Below are positions 23,668-33,550 of a stretch of DNA of 64,000 nucleotides, one piece after another. A program made the position numbers and the translations under genes. The stretch is taken from positions 60,680,957 through 60,744,956 of the forward strand of contig CM055096.1 in assembly GCA_029204225.1 (NCBI GenBank), given 5' to 3'. Positions within the stretch are counted from its first letter, which is position 1; each line of letters starts with the position of its first letter. Source of the stretch: Diphasiastrum complanatum. Its lineage: Eukaryota; Streptophyta; Lycopodiopsida; Lycopodiales; Lycopodiaceae. The notes below the pieces were generated by a model. The model searched no databases and was not told where the DNA came from. It saw nothing but the letters and a program-made list of their open reading frames with translations.

Positions 23668-24852
23668 ATGAATCGATTATGCATTCTAACAGCTATTTTG
23701 GCATTTCTCTCGCTGTGTACACCTTCTTCATCATCATACGCTTCTTACCAATCACCTGTGAAAGCTGCCTACTGGCCATCGTATTCTGCAGATTCCCACC
23801 CAGCTTCATCAATAAACTCAGCCCTATTTACTCACCTGTTCTATGCATTCGCCGACTTGAATAGTTCTACTTACCAAGTGCAGCCGCCTTCTTATGATGA
23901 CGGAAGTCTTATCGGAGGCTTCTCCTCCGCAGTCAGAAAAACAAATAAAAAAGTCAAGACCTTGATCTCCATTGGAGGTGGTTCCTCAGACTGGCGAACG
24001 TTTTCGGCTATGGCGAGTGGTCCCCCCTCACGACAATCCTTCATTGACAGCAGCATTGCTTTGGCAAGGAAGTACAACTTCGATGGCCTGGACTTGGATT
24101 GGGAGTTTCCACAATCCTCTACGGACATGGCCAACCTGGGTACTCTTTTCTCGGAGTGGCGTTCAAGAGCAAATAAGGAATCAGCTCAATCTGGACTGCC
24201 ACCACTCCTTCTCACGGCTGCAGTCTACTACGCCTCGGCTCTCAAAGTGGGAAATGGACCAGCATACCCTATCAATTATATTGCAAAGAATCTCAATTGG
24301 GTAAACATTATGGCGTTTGATTATCATGGGGGCTGGGAGCCAAACAAAACTGGCGAGCACACCGCTCTTTACGATCCAAACAGCAATATCAGCACAAATT
24401 TTGGAGTGGGATCTTGGCTAAAGGGCGGCTTGCCTTCAAATCAAGCGGTACTGGGGCTCGCCATGTATGGTAGATCATGGATTCTTAAAAACACATCTGA
24501 CACAGGCATCGGTGCCGCCGCCGTAGGAGCTGGAATAGATGATGGCACACCATTCTACTACCAAATCGTCGATCTGATAAACTCTACGAATGCCACAGTG
24601 GTATATGACGAAACCAGCGCCTCCGTCTTTACTTATTCTGACACGATGTGGATTGGGTTTGATGACCCTCGATCCATATCTACCAAGGTAGCATTTTTGA
24701 AGAATAGAGGATTGCTGGGCTACTTTTTTTGGACCGCTAGCTTCGACTACAAGTGGAGTTTAGCAACAGCAGGTACAAACTCTTTCTGTAAAATAGATCA
24801 GGCTTCACATTATACTCTAGGCGATATCAATCATGCTTGTTCCTTTGGATAA
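23668..24852 (+). CDS. Class V chitinase, glycoside hydrolase family 18
   Basis: A complete 394-residue reading frame. GH18 class V enzymes cleave beta-1,4 links in chitin and are secreted or vacuolar defence proteins. Residues 1 to about 22 form a signal peptide. The catalytic motif DGLDLDWE spans residues 139-146, with Glu146 as the acid/base and Asp142 and Asp144 supporting it. Other GH18 landmarks are SIGGG (101-105), MAFDYHG (215-221) and FFWTASFDYKW (353-363). Several N-glycosylation sequons are visible (for example residues 65, 226, 275, 306, 309). The start is supported by A at -3, the signal peptide and the TATA spacing. Length fits the family (about 360-380 plus signal peptide). No intron is needed, although some plant relatives have one. 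No stops or missing key residues are seen, in contrast with every neighbour. The family call is very secure; substrate and localisation are inferred. Confidence 0.97.
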   Translation: MNRLCILTAILAFLSLCTPSSSSYASYQSPVKAAYWPSYSADSHPASSINSALFTHLFYAFADLNSSTYQVQPPSYDDGSLIGGFSSAVRKTNKKVKTLISIGGGSSDWRTFSAMASGPPSRQSFIDSSIALARKYNFDGLDLDWEFPQSSTDMANLGTLFSEWRSRANKESAQSGLPPLLLTAAVYYASALKVGNGPAYPINYIAKNLNWVNIMAFDYHGGWEPNKTGEHTALYDPNSNISTNFGVGSWLKGGLPSNQAVLGLAMYGRSWILKNTSDTGIGAAAVGAGIDDGTPFYYQIVDLINSTNATVVYDETSASVFTYSDTMWIGFDDPRSISTKVAFLKNRGLLGYFFWTASFDYKWSLATAGTNSFCKIDQASHYTLGDINHACSFG

Positions 24853-25448
24853 GATTTCTAGAAGGATTTGAGTGTGCAAACATAAGGTTTTAGTTCGTAG
24901 TTTTTCTGAATTTGATAATCGCAAATTGCAATGCTTTGTTTAGAGCAATTTCGATTGACGACTAGCTTTTTTTGACGTCCTTGTTTGCAGCTTCTCAGGC
25001 ACTGACTTAACCTATCAGGATCGACAAAACTGGACTTCCTCTTGCTTAGCCATAACTAGGTGAATTTATAATAAAGAAGTTCGTTTTTTCATTCGCATGA
25101 CGAAAATGCATGATTCAGAAAGCTATTCTTTCCATCTTCAGTGAGGCAATAGTTAAAACATATATATGTGAGCTACACTGAAGCTTTATATACCCGCAGT
25201 GCCACACTTCACTCAAAAACAATCTGGACTCTGAGCCAGATCATGGCCGATATACAGTTGTATGCTTTCGTTGTTTAGCAAATGAACGTGGAGTACAGTT
25301 GAGATGAATAAGAGCATGGACATACTCTTCCGCTACAAAAGGCTTTTGTCAACCACTTTCGTGCACATATGACACACGAGTTCCGTTACATATATGTGCC
25401 CAAGATGAGGCAATTACGTGATATGTTCAAGCTGCTTTTCAACTCATG
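24853..25448. other. 3' flank of the chitinase gene
   Basis: Apart from the likely 3' UTR and poly(A) signal no further feature is recognised before the tRNA-like units. Confidence 0.4.
25070..25075 (+). terminator. Probable poly(A) signal of the chitinase gene
   Basis: AATAAA lies about 220 bases after the stop codon and gives a 3' UTR of normal length. T-rich stretches precede it. Confidence 0.5.
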
Positions 25449-25465
25449 TTATTCTTCCAATTATG

Positions 25466-25550
25466 CTTCTTGGTTTCCAAGGGGAGGCTCGAACGTGGGA
25501 CCAAAGAAACTTTGGATGCCAAGCTAACCAGTTGAGCCAACCCCGTTGGG
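25466..25550 (-). mobile_element. tRNA-derived SINE-like unit, copy 1
   Basis: Read on the minus strand, this 85-base unit begins like a tRNA (GGGGTTGGCTCA) and contains a pol III A box (TGGCTCAACTGG) and a B box in which one base is changed (CGTTCGAGCC). It is preceded by TTATTCTTCCAATTATG (25449-25465), which recurs after each copy. The T-arm stem does not pair well, so it is not a working tRNA gene. Confidence 0.65.
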
Positions 25551-25567
25551 TTATTCTTCCAATTATG

Positions 25568-25653
25568 CTTCTTGGTTTCCAAGGGGAGGCTCGAACCTGG
25601 GACCAAAGAAACTTTGGATGCCAAGCCAACCAACTGAGCCAACCCCGTTGGGT
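25568..25653 (-). mobile_element. tRNA-derived SINE-like unit, copy 2
   Basis: This is a near-identical tandem copy at a period of exactly 102 bases. The A box (TGGCTCAGTTGG) is at 25630-25641 and the B box (GGTTCGAGCC, intact) at 25588-25597, both on the minus strand and about 33 bases apart, which is tRNA-like spacing. The 17-base repeat TTATTCTTCCAATTATG lies at 25551-25567 and 25654-25670. It looks like a target duplication caught up in a tandem duplication. There is no poly(A) or long SINE tail, so an amplified tRNA pseudogene is the alternative. Confidence 0.68.
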
Positions 25654-25670
25654 TTATTCTTCCAATTATG

Positions 25671-26904
25671 AAGTAATGCCAAACATCATCCCTCAATCCA
25701 TCTTAGTCATTTGCATCTAGTAATTCTACATTGAAAAGATGGAAAATGTAAATCAAGGTTCTTTCTTATAGTATTTTTAACAAAATGATAACTAGGACCT
25801 CTAGGAAATTCTAGACATAGGTCATATACACATCATGTTCTCTACCAAACCAGCAATATGTTAGAGAAGTAGGTTTAGGTCATGTTAGGTTTAGGGCACT
25901 TCAATTAGTTTTAGATAACGTGAAGAGTCGTGGGTCCTGAAACGTCACGTTCAATCAGAACGTCGTCTCTCTCTCACGCATCTATGTAGAGAAAAAAACT
26001 ACATTTTTCTCTCACGCTCTTTCTGGTGTGTGTGATGCTATCGCTATTCCGCTGCACGGCCCCATATAATTCACCTTGTCCTTGAGGAAGTTGACATTAT
26101 TGTTATGATTTTAATTTAACGAATCTAGGTAAACTTCAAAAAACAACAAAGGAAATCATTCGTCAAAGGCTACCTATTGGACTCCACCAAGTACCAATGA
26201 CTCTACCTCTTTAGAGTTGGAATGAAATTCAAATTTTCAAAAATGTGATGCTTCTTTCTTACTAAGATATGCGCTTACAAAGAGCTAATGCCACTTAGCA
26301 AGATTTGATCACCATGAAGAAGACAATTTTTCCATCAAGAAATGAGTTACTAGTTCTTGCCCTCTACAAAGGAAGGATCTCTTGAAAATTTTAGATCAAC
26401 CACAACACGTATGCCTCACTCACCTCTATGACTTTCATTCAAGCCAAAAACACGCTCACACACTTGAGTAGGGGTGAACAATGTGACTTGGATCTCAAAT
26501 TTTTCTCCTAGAACTTGCCAACAAATCCTATCACCTTGTATTGGTAGATTTTGCCTATATGAGTGTTTGCAGCTCTAGGAATTCACTAAGATTTTATTTG
26601 GAGGACTAATCCAAGGGTGATTTCTAGCACTTAGATGCTTCTAGTATTAACCCATTCACTCTTGAACACATCTAAAATGAAGGTACAATGGATTTCAATG
26701 TCTCTCCTTGCAAATCACTCCCTAGTCTATGGTTTTTGGCAATCTTTCTCTATCAAATTCAATGCACACTCAAAACATCTGAGAATTAAGTCTCATGTAC
26801 TTGAATAAAGCTTCAATTCAGATATATGGATGATCTAAACCAAGAACAAATCAAGAGAATAGAAACAATGCATGAGAGAGCTTGAAAAATGCACTAAAAT
26901 TGAC
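25671..26904. other. Unassigned stretch; perhaps leader of a minus-strand retroelement
   Basis: No protein motif is visible. Because a minus-strand primer site lies at 27322, this would be element interior on that strand, but no gag can be recognised. Confidence 0.35.
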
Positions 26905-27290
26905 TAGTTTGGGTGTATGAAGCAAATAATGCACCAAACTGAATTTTATTGTTCAAAAAATGTTCTGTATGGCCCCACATGTGTGGAAAGTACACATGCA
27001 GCCCACAAAAAGATTTGGTACAAAAATATTGATTCTATCTATCCATTCAAACTCACTACCTCAAGATTAGCTAGTTTCCAAAAACTTGCTAATTTGGGTG
27101 TATGAGTGAGATATAGCATCAAATTGAAAAAGATAGCTCCAAAATTGGTATTGTACGTCCTCACACGTGTGAACAGTACCCCTGCCGCCCACAATTAAGT
27201 TTGATGCAAAAATATCAAGGCTAACTAACTCTTCAAACTCGCCCACTCAAGATTAGTGAGTTTCTTCAAAAACTTGTTAATTTGGTTGTT
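26905..27290. repeat. About 185-bp tandem repeat in a retroelement leader
   Basis: Two full diverged units (marked by TTTGGGTGTATGA at about 26909 and 27094) and the start of a third (TTAATTTGGTTG at about 27277) follow each other at a period of 185-188 bases. Each unit carries a CACATGTGTGG- or CACACGTGTGAA-type palindromic block and a nearby GCCCACAA. The array lies just inside the primer site of a minus-strand element. Confidence 0.75.
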
Positions 27291-27321
27291 TTTTAGATCA
27301 ATGCTTTAATCTCTTGTACTT

Positions 27322-27334
27322 GGCTCTGATACCA
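27322..27334 (-). promoter_or_regulatory. Primer-binding site (minus strand)
   Basis: GGCTCTGATACCA is the exact complement of the initiator-Met primer site TGGTATCAGAGCC. It touches the LTR at 27335, so the element it belongs to extends to the left. Confidence 0.85.
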
Positions 27335-28149
27335 TGTGAAATTTTAGAGAAATAAAGACCAAGAATGGATCTAGATCCTCAAGAGGTGTTGGAAGCTAGA
27401 TTACTTGATCTATTAATCAACCAATGATTAGATCTCAAATTAGATCAATTTCCCATCCAAAATCTAGCAAGAACAACAAGCAAATGATTAAACTTGAGAC
27501 CTACTGTCTTCACACGTGTGAAGAACAGTTACATGTGTGACCTATACTACACACGTGGGAAGTCACTCCTAACTTCATGTTGTAGCATTTTCTACCACTA
27601 GAATGGTGCCAAGTGTCATGTGCCAAATCCCAAACTAATAGCAATAGCAATGAAGTAAAGCTAGAAGCAAGAAGATAACAAGACATTCATGATAGCATAT
27701 CAATAGAAAGCTAGAAACAATGAGATCACAATGGAATTGCATTAGCGATGAAATAAAGAGTACAATCAATGGAAATGGAGCATTGATTCATGTGGATAGG
27801 ACAGATGAGACCTGTCAATGGAGATCCCTATGGCTTGCATTCACAAGGAAGCTAGAAGCTCTCACTTGCAAATGAGCCAAAAGATTCACAAAATGTTTTC
27901 TCTTGCCTAGTTATAGACAATGCTCTTACTTAACTTAACTTAACTATCTTGAGAGACAGTTAGCCCTTGTTAAGTATTGTGTAAACTACATTGGGCCCTT
28001 GTTGGCCTATTATCCTTATTAATTACTTTGGAGGGCCTAAAGAGGGAACCGCCTTGTTCTTAAGGCTAATAGCTCATTTTGGGCCTACAAAGCTTACAAT
28101 GGATATTCTGATGCATTGATAAGCACTAATGTACTAGTAGTACATGACA
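27335..28149 (-). mobile_element. LTR of about 815 bp, minus strand, with primer site and polypurine tract on opposite sides
   Basis: On the minus strand the LTR runs from TGTCATGTACTACTAG (right end) to AAATTTCACA (left end), a proper TG...CA. On its left is a perfect primer site and on its right, at 28150-28164, the complement of a polypurine tract (TTTAAGTAGGGGGAG). An LTR flanked by both belongs to two element bodies at once, as in tandem LTR-body-LTR-body arrays made by unequal recombination. Within it lie several CACACGTGTG and ACATGTGTG blocks (27509-27560). Confidence 0.8.
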
Positions 28150-28199
28150 CTCCCCCTACTTAAACATTTTTGTCCTAAAAAATGAAGACACTTGTCTGA

Positions 28200-29948
28200 A
28201 GAACTAGATCGCCTTGGTTAAGTAGTCAGGATTGATGAGGATGTGTCGTCATTACAAATCCAAAGCTATCGAATTAAATCCATTTGGTTAGCTTCCGACT
28301 GTAATCTTTGTTCCCATGAAGGAGAAAAGATGGTCGAAGAAAAGATGGATGAAACACCATATTGCTTTTTGACAATCAAATTGCAATATTCTCGTTTGTC
28401 TTCTTCTTTGACATTGTAATAAATTGGATGATCTATCCAATTCCTTTAGGATCATATTTTAGCATTGCATCTGGCTGTGTTGGTCTGAAGATTTTGTCAT
28501 GTTGTTTGATAGTCACTTTGTTGCTCAGTCCAAATGCTTCGATGATAACCATTAATCTTGAATTTGAAGTCTTAAGATCCCATATGAAAAAATCATTGTC
28601 ATGATCAATTCCCAATTTAGGGACTAATATGCTTTGATTGATCATACAATTGATATTCTGATTGGACATTTATTTCCAAAAACATCGAGTGAATGAGATG
28701 CTTGCATAGAGTGACGATATCTCCTTCGCTCAAAGCCTCCACGAAAAATCTTTCGTTGATTACATTATCATGTTCAAAAATATTGATATCTCCAATATTT
28801 TGAACCACAAACTGGAAACTTTGATATAATGGTTCTTTGATTATTTGTCTCGTCTCATAGCTAGGTCAATTTCCAACTTGTATAATACAAGTTTCATCAG
28901 ATTCCGTTGTGCACTCTATACTGAATGTGAAACATTCATATAGATCAATTGTATCCTTGTCTATTAATCCCATTTCACAAGATGTTCTAGACAAGTCTTC
29001 TGGTTGAATGTGATTGGATAGATCTTGTGATCTCAAGGAAGATGGGGCCCTCGAGTGAATTGCCTCATTGACAACTTCATTGTCTGAATTGGCCTTTGTA
29101 CTGTTCATTTGAAAATCAATATTGAAAACAAAAGTATTGTCCTCAGCTGATTTTCGATGTCCTTGCATTGACATTGTATTTGTAGTTGGAATTTTCTAGG
29201 TCGATTCAAATTGGGAATTTATGTTGCCGATCTTGTGTACATTCCATAGCACTGCATAAATGTTGATTGTCCATTTCCTGTGAATTCAATGGAAAATCAA
29301 GAGTTGTTGATGAAGTTGGCTGATCCATTTGTTGAATAGGCTTTTCCATCATTGGTAACTATTTTTTCTCGTCAAATTGCACTTCTGGTTCATTATGTGA
29401 TGATGTTGATGAAGAATCATCAGATTCACTTGAATTCATTTCCTGCATTGGATCTTCCATACCAAACATTTCCTCTTAATCACTACCATTTTGATTCCCA
29501 AGACACGATTGTAGCAAGTTCTCAATGTTGATTGTTCCTTCGGGATCAATATCAATGTGCTCTCCTTGATTTGAGTCCTGACTTTCTCTATCAGATTGAT
29601 CATCATCCTCAAAATGTTGGATCCTTGAAGCTTCACCTATTTGTTGGACATTTTGATGAACATTAGTTGGCACACCTCTGGCTGCTATAGATTGTTGTGC
29701 TCGTTGTGCCAACGTTCTCCTGTCATTTCCAAGTCCAACCGGATATCCAGTATGACTCTGTAATACGTGTTTTCCCTTGTCCATGTCAATGGGCTAGCAA
29801 ACAATTTTGTCCATTTCACCTCATCATGTTGCCAATTTGGTTTTCTTACTTGCCGATCTTGTCTCATTTCTTGCAACATTCCAACTATCAGATCTTGTGT
29901 GGCCTGCAGTTTACCTAGTACGTTTTCTTGTTGGTTCAAAACCTGCAA
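28200..29948 (-). pseudogene. Unrecognised acidic coding remnant upstream of a polypurine tract
   Basis: I do not recognise this protein. Long minus-strand frames follow each other with few stops and about three or four frame changes: 29948-29685 (a Gln- and Leu-rich, probably coiled-coil start: LGKLQATQDLIVGMLQEMRQ), 29784-29476 (acidic, rich in Asp, Ser, Gln), 29174-28866, 28808-28617 and 28669-28433. The start is preceded by TGCTTGCAG, which could be a splice acceptor. In minus-strand order it lies between a copia RT/RNase H (30714-32110) and a polypurine tract plus LTR (28149), where sireviruses and some gypsy lineages carry an extra, env-like or additional ORF. That reading is inference; a host gene fragment is possible. 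Confidence 0.45.
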
Positions 29949-30713
29949 GCATTGGACAGAAAACTGTTGATTTTTAGCATATGATATCTAGAAGACATAA
30001 TTTTATGTCAAAGGCTTAATCTATCGATTAAAAGGCAGAAAGATCATACTTATCAATCACATTTAGCAGTTTACTTGCCATGTTCCTTGGAACTCATATA
30101 CTTTAAGACATAAGCACACTTTTACAAAGAGAAGTTCGAAGCATGAACCTACCTCTTCGAAAGAGCTTATTTGTAGATATCTTCGTAGCCAAAGATATGA
30201 CAAGGAAAGAGCCTTATACCCTGCCTGTGTAGACAATGTAGAAGCAATGGAAACGTACTGCAAAAACCCAGAATTTGGGCACACATAGAGTGTATATAAG
30301 GTGGCGCATTCATTCATATCTATTGCATGTGATACATGCCTACAAAAGCAGTGATCTACTGTTGGCAACACTTTACTTAATTCCTAAGTATTTTTTTGTA
30401 AAAACATACTCCAAATCCAGCGATCTATTGTTGGCAGTAGACTTGTTTTATGAGAGCGCATTCTCAGTATAAAGCAACAATCTATTGCTAGATGGAATCA
30501 ACTAAAAAATGAAAGTAAAGTTAGTTTGTAGATCAACGATCTATTGTTGTTTGAGAGTAAACAATAGTAGAAACAACATTGTATGTTACTTCAATAGCTA
30601 CACAGACAATCCTCATAATGTAAACTCTGGATTACAACAATAGCACTATTGAGGAGAATGCATAGAATGTGCATGTAGGTCGTTGGCCAACGGCCATCAA
30701 CATACCTGAAAGA
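29949..30713. other. Spacer with repeated GATCTATTGTTGGCA motif
   Basis: No protein is recognised. Between 30351 and 30560 a short motif recurs four times at intervals of about 55-70 bases: GATCTACTGTTGGCA, GATCTATTGTTGGCA, AATCTATTGCTAGA and GATCTATTGTTGTT. Confidence 0.55.
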
Positions 30714-32110
30714 TCATTTTTTTTTAGTGAAGATAGGATTGTTGGCAAGAGCTTGAGCCAAGATGTTGTCACACTTGATGATAGGTAGATCTTCTTCCTT
30801 GATGCACTTGAGCTCCAAAAGCAATCTTTTGATCCATAGAATCTTCTTAGTAGTTGTTGTAAGGGCCTTGTATTCAGCCTCACAAGATGATAGTGATATA
30901 GTGTCTTGTTTTTTGGATAGCCAAGATACAAGATTTCCTCCAAGAAAGATAGTATAGGCACTTGTGGATTTCCTATCCACTTTGTCATTTTCAAAATCCA
31001 AATCCGAGTAGGCAACCATTCATAGATCCTCAATTTTGTAGAATAATCCATAGTCAAGTGTAGAGGACACATATCTCAAGATTCTTCTGGCCAATTTCCA
31101 ATGATAGATTTTTGGATCTTGCATGAATTGACTTAACTTGTGCACACAAAAGCTCAAATCGGGCCTAGTAATAGTCAACCAAATGAGGGAGCCAATAAGA
31201 CTCCTAAAAAGGGTGATGTCCTCGAAGGATCTTTCATCTCCCTTGATAGGATCTTTTACGACATGCTCCATAGGTGTACCTATACTCTTGCAATTTTTCA
31301 TATGAAACTTTTTTAGCATAAAAAGAGCATATCTAGATTGATTATGAAAGCATGATCTTGATATAGATCTATTTCTAGGCCTAGTATGTAGTGAAGCTCA
31401 CCTAGATCTTGCATCTTGAATTCACTACCAAGTGCATTTTTTGTCTCATCTACTAATTTCATGCAACTTCCACACATGATAATGTCATCTACATAGATTG
31501 TGAGAATGAAAAGATTGCTATATATAAACTTTATGTACCAAGATGGATCATAGTCACTTAGAACAAATCCAAGTGAGATGAGATATGGTTGAGCCTTGCA
31601 TACCATGATCTTGGGTCTTGCTTGAGCCCATATAAGCTTTTGAATAAGAGGCAAACCTTGGATTCTTCACCTTGCTTGATAAAGCCTTGAGGTTGCTCCA
31701 TACATATCTCCTCCTCAAGATAGCCATTAGAGACATCAAGTCGGAACATCCTCCACTTGAGATAGCATGCAATATAGATAATAACTCTTATAGTCACCAT
31801 CTTTGCAACGGGTGCAAAGGTGTCTTCATAGTCAAGAGCTTGAATTTAAGCATATCCTTTGGCACATAGTCTTGCTTTGAACTTGTTGATAGAACCATCA
31901 TTGTTGTAGTTGATTCTAAACACCCACTTGCATCCAGTAATATGCTTGTTGATAGGTGGATACACTAGCTCCCAAGTGCTGTTGTCAATCAAGACATCAT
32001 ACTCTTTTGTCATGTCTTCATACCACTCCTTTGATTGGAGTGCTTATTGGACACTTCTAGGCTCTTCATGAGGGATAGAAAAATTCATAATTGGTGGATC
32101 CATCATCCAC
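30714..32110 (-). pseudogene. Ty1/copia RT and RNase H (copia-B)
   Basis: On the minus strand this encodes, across a few breaks, the start of RT (ALQSKEWYEDM, then TGCKWVFRINYNNDGS), FRLDVSNGYLEEE, SLYGLKQDPRSWYARL, the intact catalytic LTIYVDDIIM near 31490, KNCKSIGTPM, TRPDLSFCVHKL and the RNase H segments YSDLDFENDKVDRKSTSAY and SLSSCEAEYKAL. It would have copied element RNA into DNA. The RNase H stops abruptly after NNPIF, where a near-identical second copy (32871-33353) continues, so the 3' end is truncated. Integrase and everything before it are missing because of the LTR at 32162. The key RT residues survive, but the frame is broken in at least three places. Confidence 0.9.
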
Positions 32111-32161
32111 TTGTTTGCCTTTATCCACATAAGAGAGCCTCTTGGGCTAGGATCTCTCTCT

Positions 32162-32856
32162 TGTGAAATTTCCAGCAGTTCACATGTGTGGGAAAAGGTG
32201 TGAATGATCTTACCAAGCTTTGTGTTTGCACATAGAACAATTGTAGATTGAAAATCAAGATCTATCTCTAGATTCTATGGCTAAATCACAATCTAGCATG
32301 CTAATAATCAATATTAATTACTTTTACATGTGTGGGGAAAGTACAAACAAAATTAATGTATGGGAAAGACCTTCTCCTCGAGTTAGAGAGAGAATGAGCA
32401 ATTCAAGCTTACAATGAAAAAATCCAAATTGACAAGAGAATAGCTTCTATGCTTGATTCATCATCAAAAATTGTGAGGAAACTCACATACATATGTAATG
32501 GATGGGACTAGCTCGAAGCAGATCAGTCCTCAAATTCTATTGGTCCATTTCTAAGAGTAGTATCAACCAAATAAATTGACACCTACCACTTTGCATGTTG
32601 AGAAATGCAACTTTAACTACATTTTTCCTACGTGTGTCACTTTCTTTGAATACATAGGTACAAATGTTCATGCGTGTCCAATACAACTCTTAGTTTGCTT
32701 TGCATGTTACATTTGGCAAACTAAGCTTTATTCATGTGAAGTGGCTCGAGTTTCTACTAGGCCAAATTTGGCTTTTTCACATTCTACAACTACATGCATG
32801 ATGAAAAACTTCATCAATCCCAAAAGTCAAGATAGATGGCTTTTTTATTTTCAACA
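32162..32856 (-). mobile_element. 3' LTR of a minus-strand copia element, about 695 bp
   Basis: The right end reads TGTTGAAAAT on the minus strand and is preceded by the polypurine tract CTTTAGGAGGAG (complement at 32857-32868), directly after the RNase H at 32871. The left end reads TGTGAAATTT on the plus strand, giving a TG...CA unit. It abuts the RT linker region of copia-B at 32161, so this element lies inside or against copia-B. Blocks of CACATGTGTGG occur here too. Confidence 0.75.
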
Positions 32857-32870
32857 CTCCTCCTAAAGAT

Positions 32871-33353
32871 TTATCTATTTGACTTAAACGTTGATCTTGG
32901 AATTAATCCAAGGTTGGACCTATGCTTGATGAAGGAGCTTTTACTCAAAGGTTTGGTGAGTAGATCGGCAATACATGATGTTGTATCAATATGTTCCATA
33001 TAGATCTCTTCTCCAATGAGCTTATCTCTCACAAAATGGTGTGCAACTTCGATGTGCTTGCTCCTTGCATGAAATATTGGATTGTTGGCAAGGGCTTGTG
33101 CCGAAATATTATCACACTTGATCGTTGGTAGATCATCTTCCTTGATAGTCTTTAGCTCAAAAGTAGTCTTTTGATCCATAGCACTTCTTTTGTTGTAGTT
33201 ATAAGTGCATTATATTCGGCTTCACATGATGAGAGAGATATGGTATCTTGCTTTTTACATAGCCAAGATATTAGATTTTCATCAAGATATATGACATATG
33301 CACTTGTAGACTTTCGATCCACTTTGTTACTAGCAAAATCCAAGTCTGAGTAG
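32871..33353 (-). pseudogene. Ty1/copia RNase H, 3' end of a second copy (copia-A)
   Basis: Minus-strand frames give YSDLDFASNKVDRKSTSAY, SLSSCEAEYNAL, TIKCDNISAQALANNPIF, HARSKHIEVAHHFVRDK and ADLLTKPLSKSSF: a complete RNase H tail of the same family as copia-B. One frame change occurs near 33165. It is truncated at its 5' side near 33355, where the sequence passes into another LTR fragment. It is joined to its own polypurine tract and LTR on the left. Confidence 0.88.
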
Positions 33354-33362
33354 CCAATGATT

Positions 33363-33538
33363 GATGGCTACTCGGCTAATCCAAGTAGTCATCTACGGGA
33401 TCAGTGCCCGATTGATATGACGATAGTGGGTCACGTCTCAGTAACAACCAAATACAATAAATCTAATTAACTGTACACTAATTACAGTATCACATTTGAA
33501 GCTTATACTAATAAATCTGATCAAACTAATTTCTAACA
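33363..33538 (-). mobile_element. Truncated LTR start with polypurine tract, minus strand
   Basis: At 33539-33550 the plus strand reads CTCTCCCTTAAG, the complement of a polypurine tract. The adjacent minus-strand sequence begins TGTTAGAAATTAG, a typical LTR start. About 176 bases remain before the copia-A RNase H begins. Confidence 0.65.
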
Positions 33539-33550
33539 CTCTCCCTTAAG

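Noticed and set aside
25466-25653. Functional tRNA genes
   Set aside because: The pol III boxes are present, but T-stem pairing fails and no anticodon arm of normal form can be drawn, so a SINE or tRNA pseudogene is more likely.
25449-25670. CRISPR-like array
   Set aside because: Only two long units with a tRNA-like body in a eukaryotic repeat context; spacing and structure do not fit.
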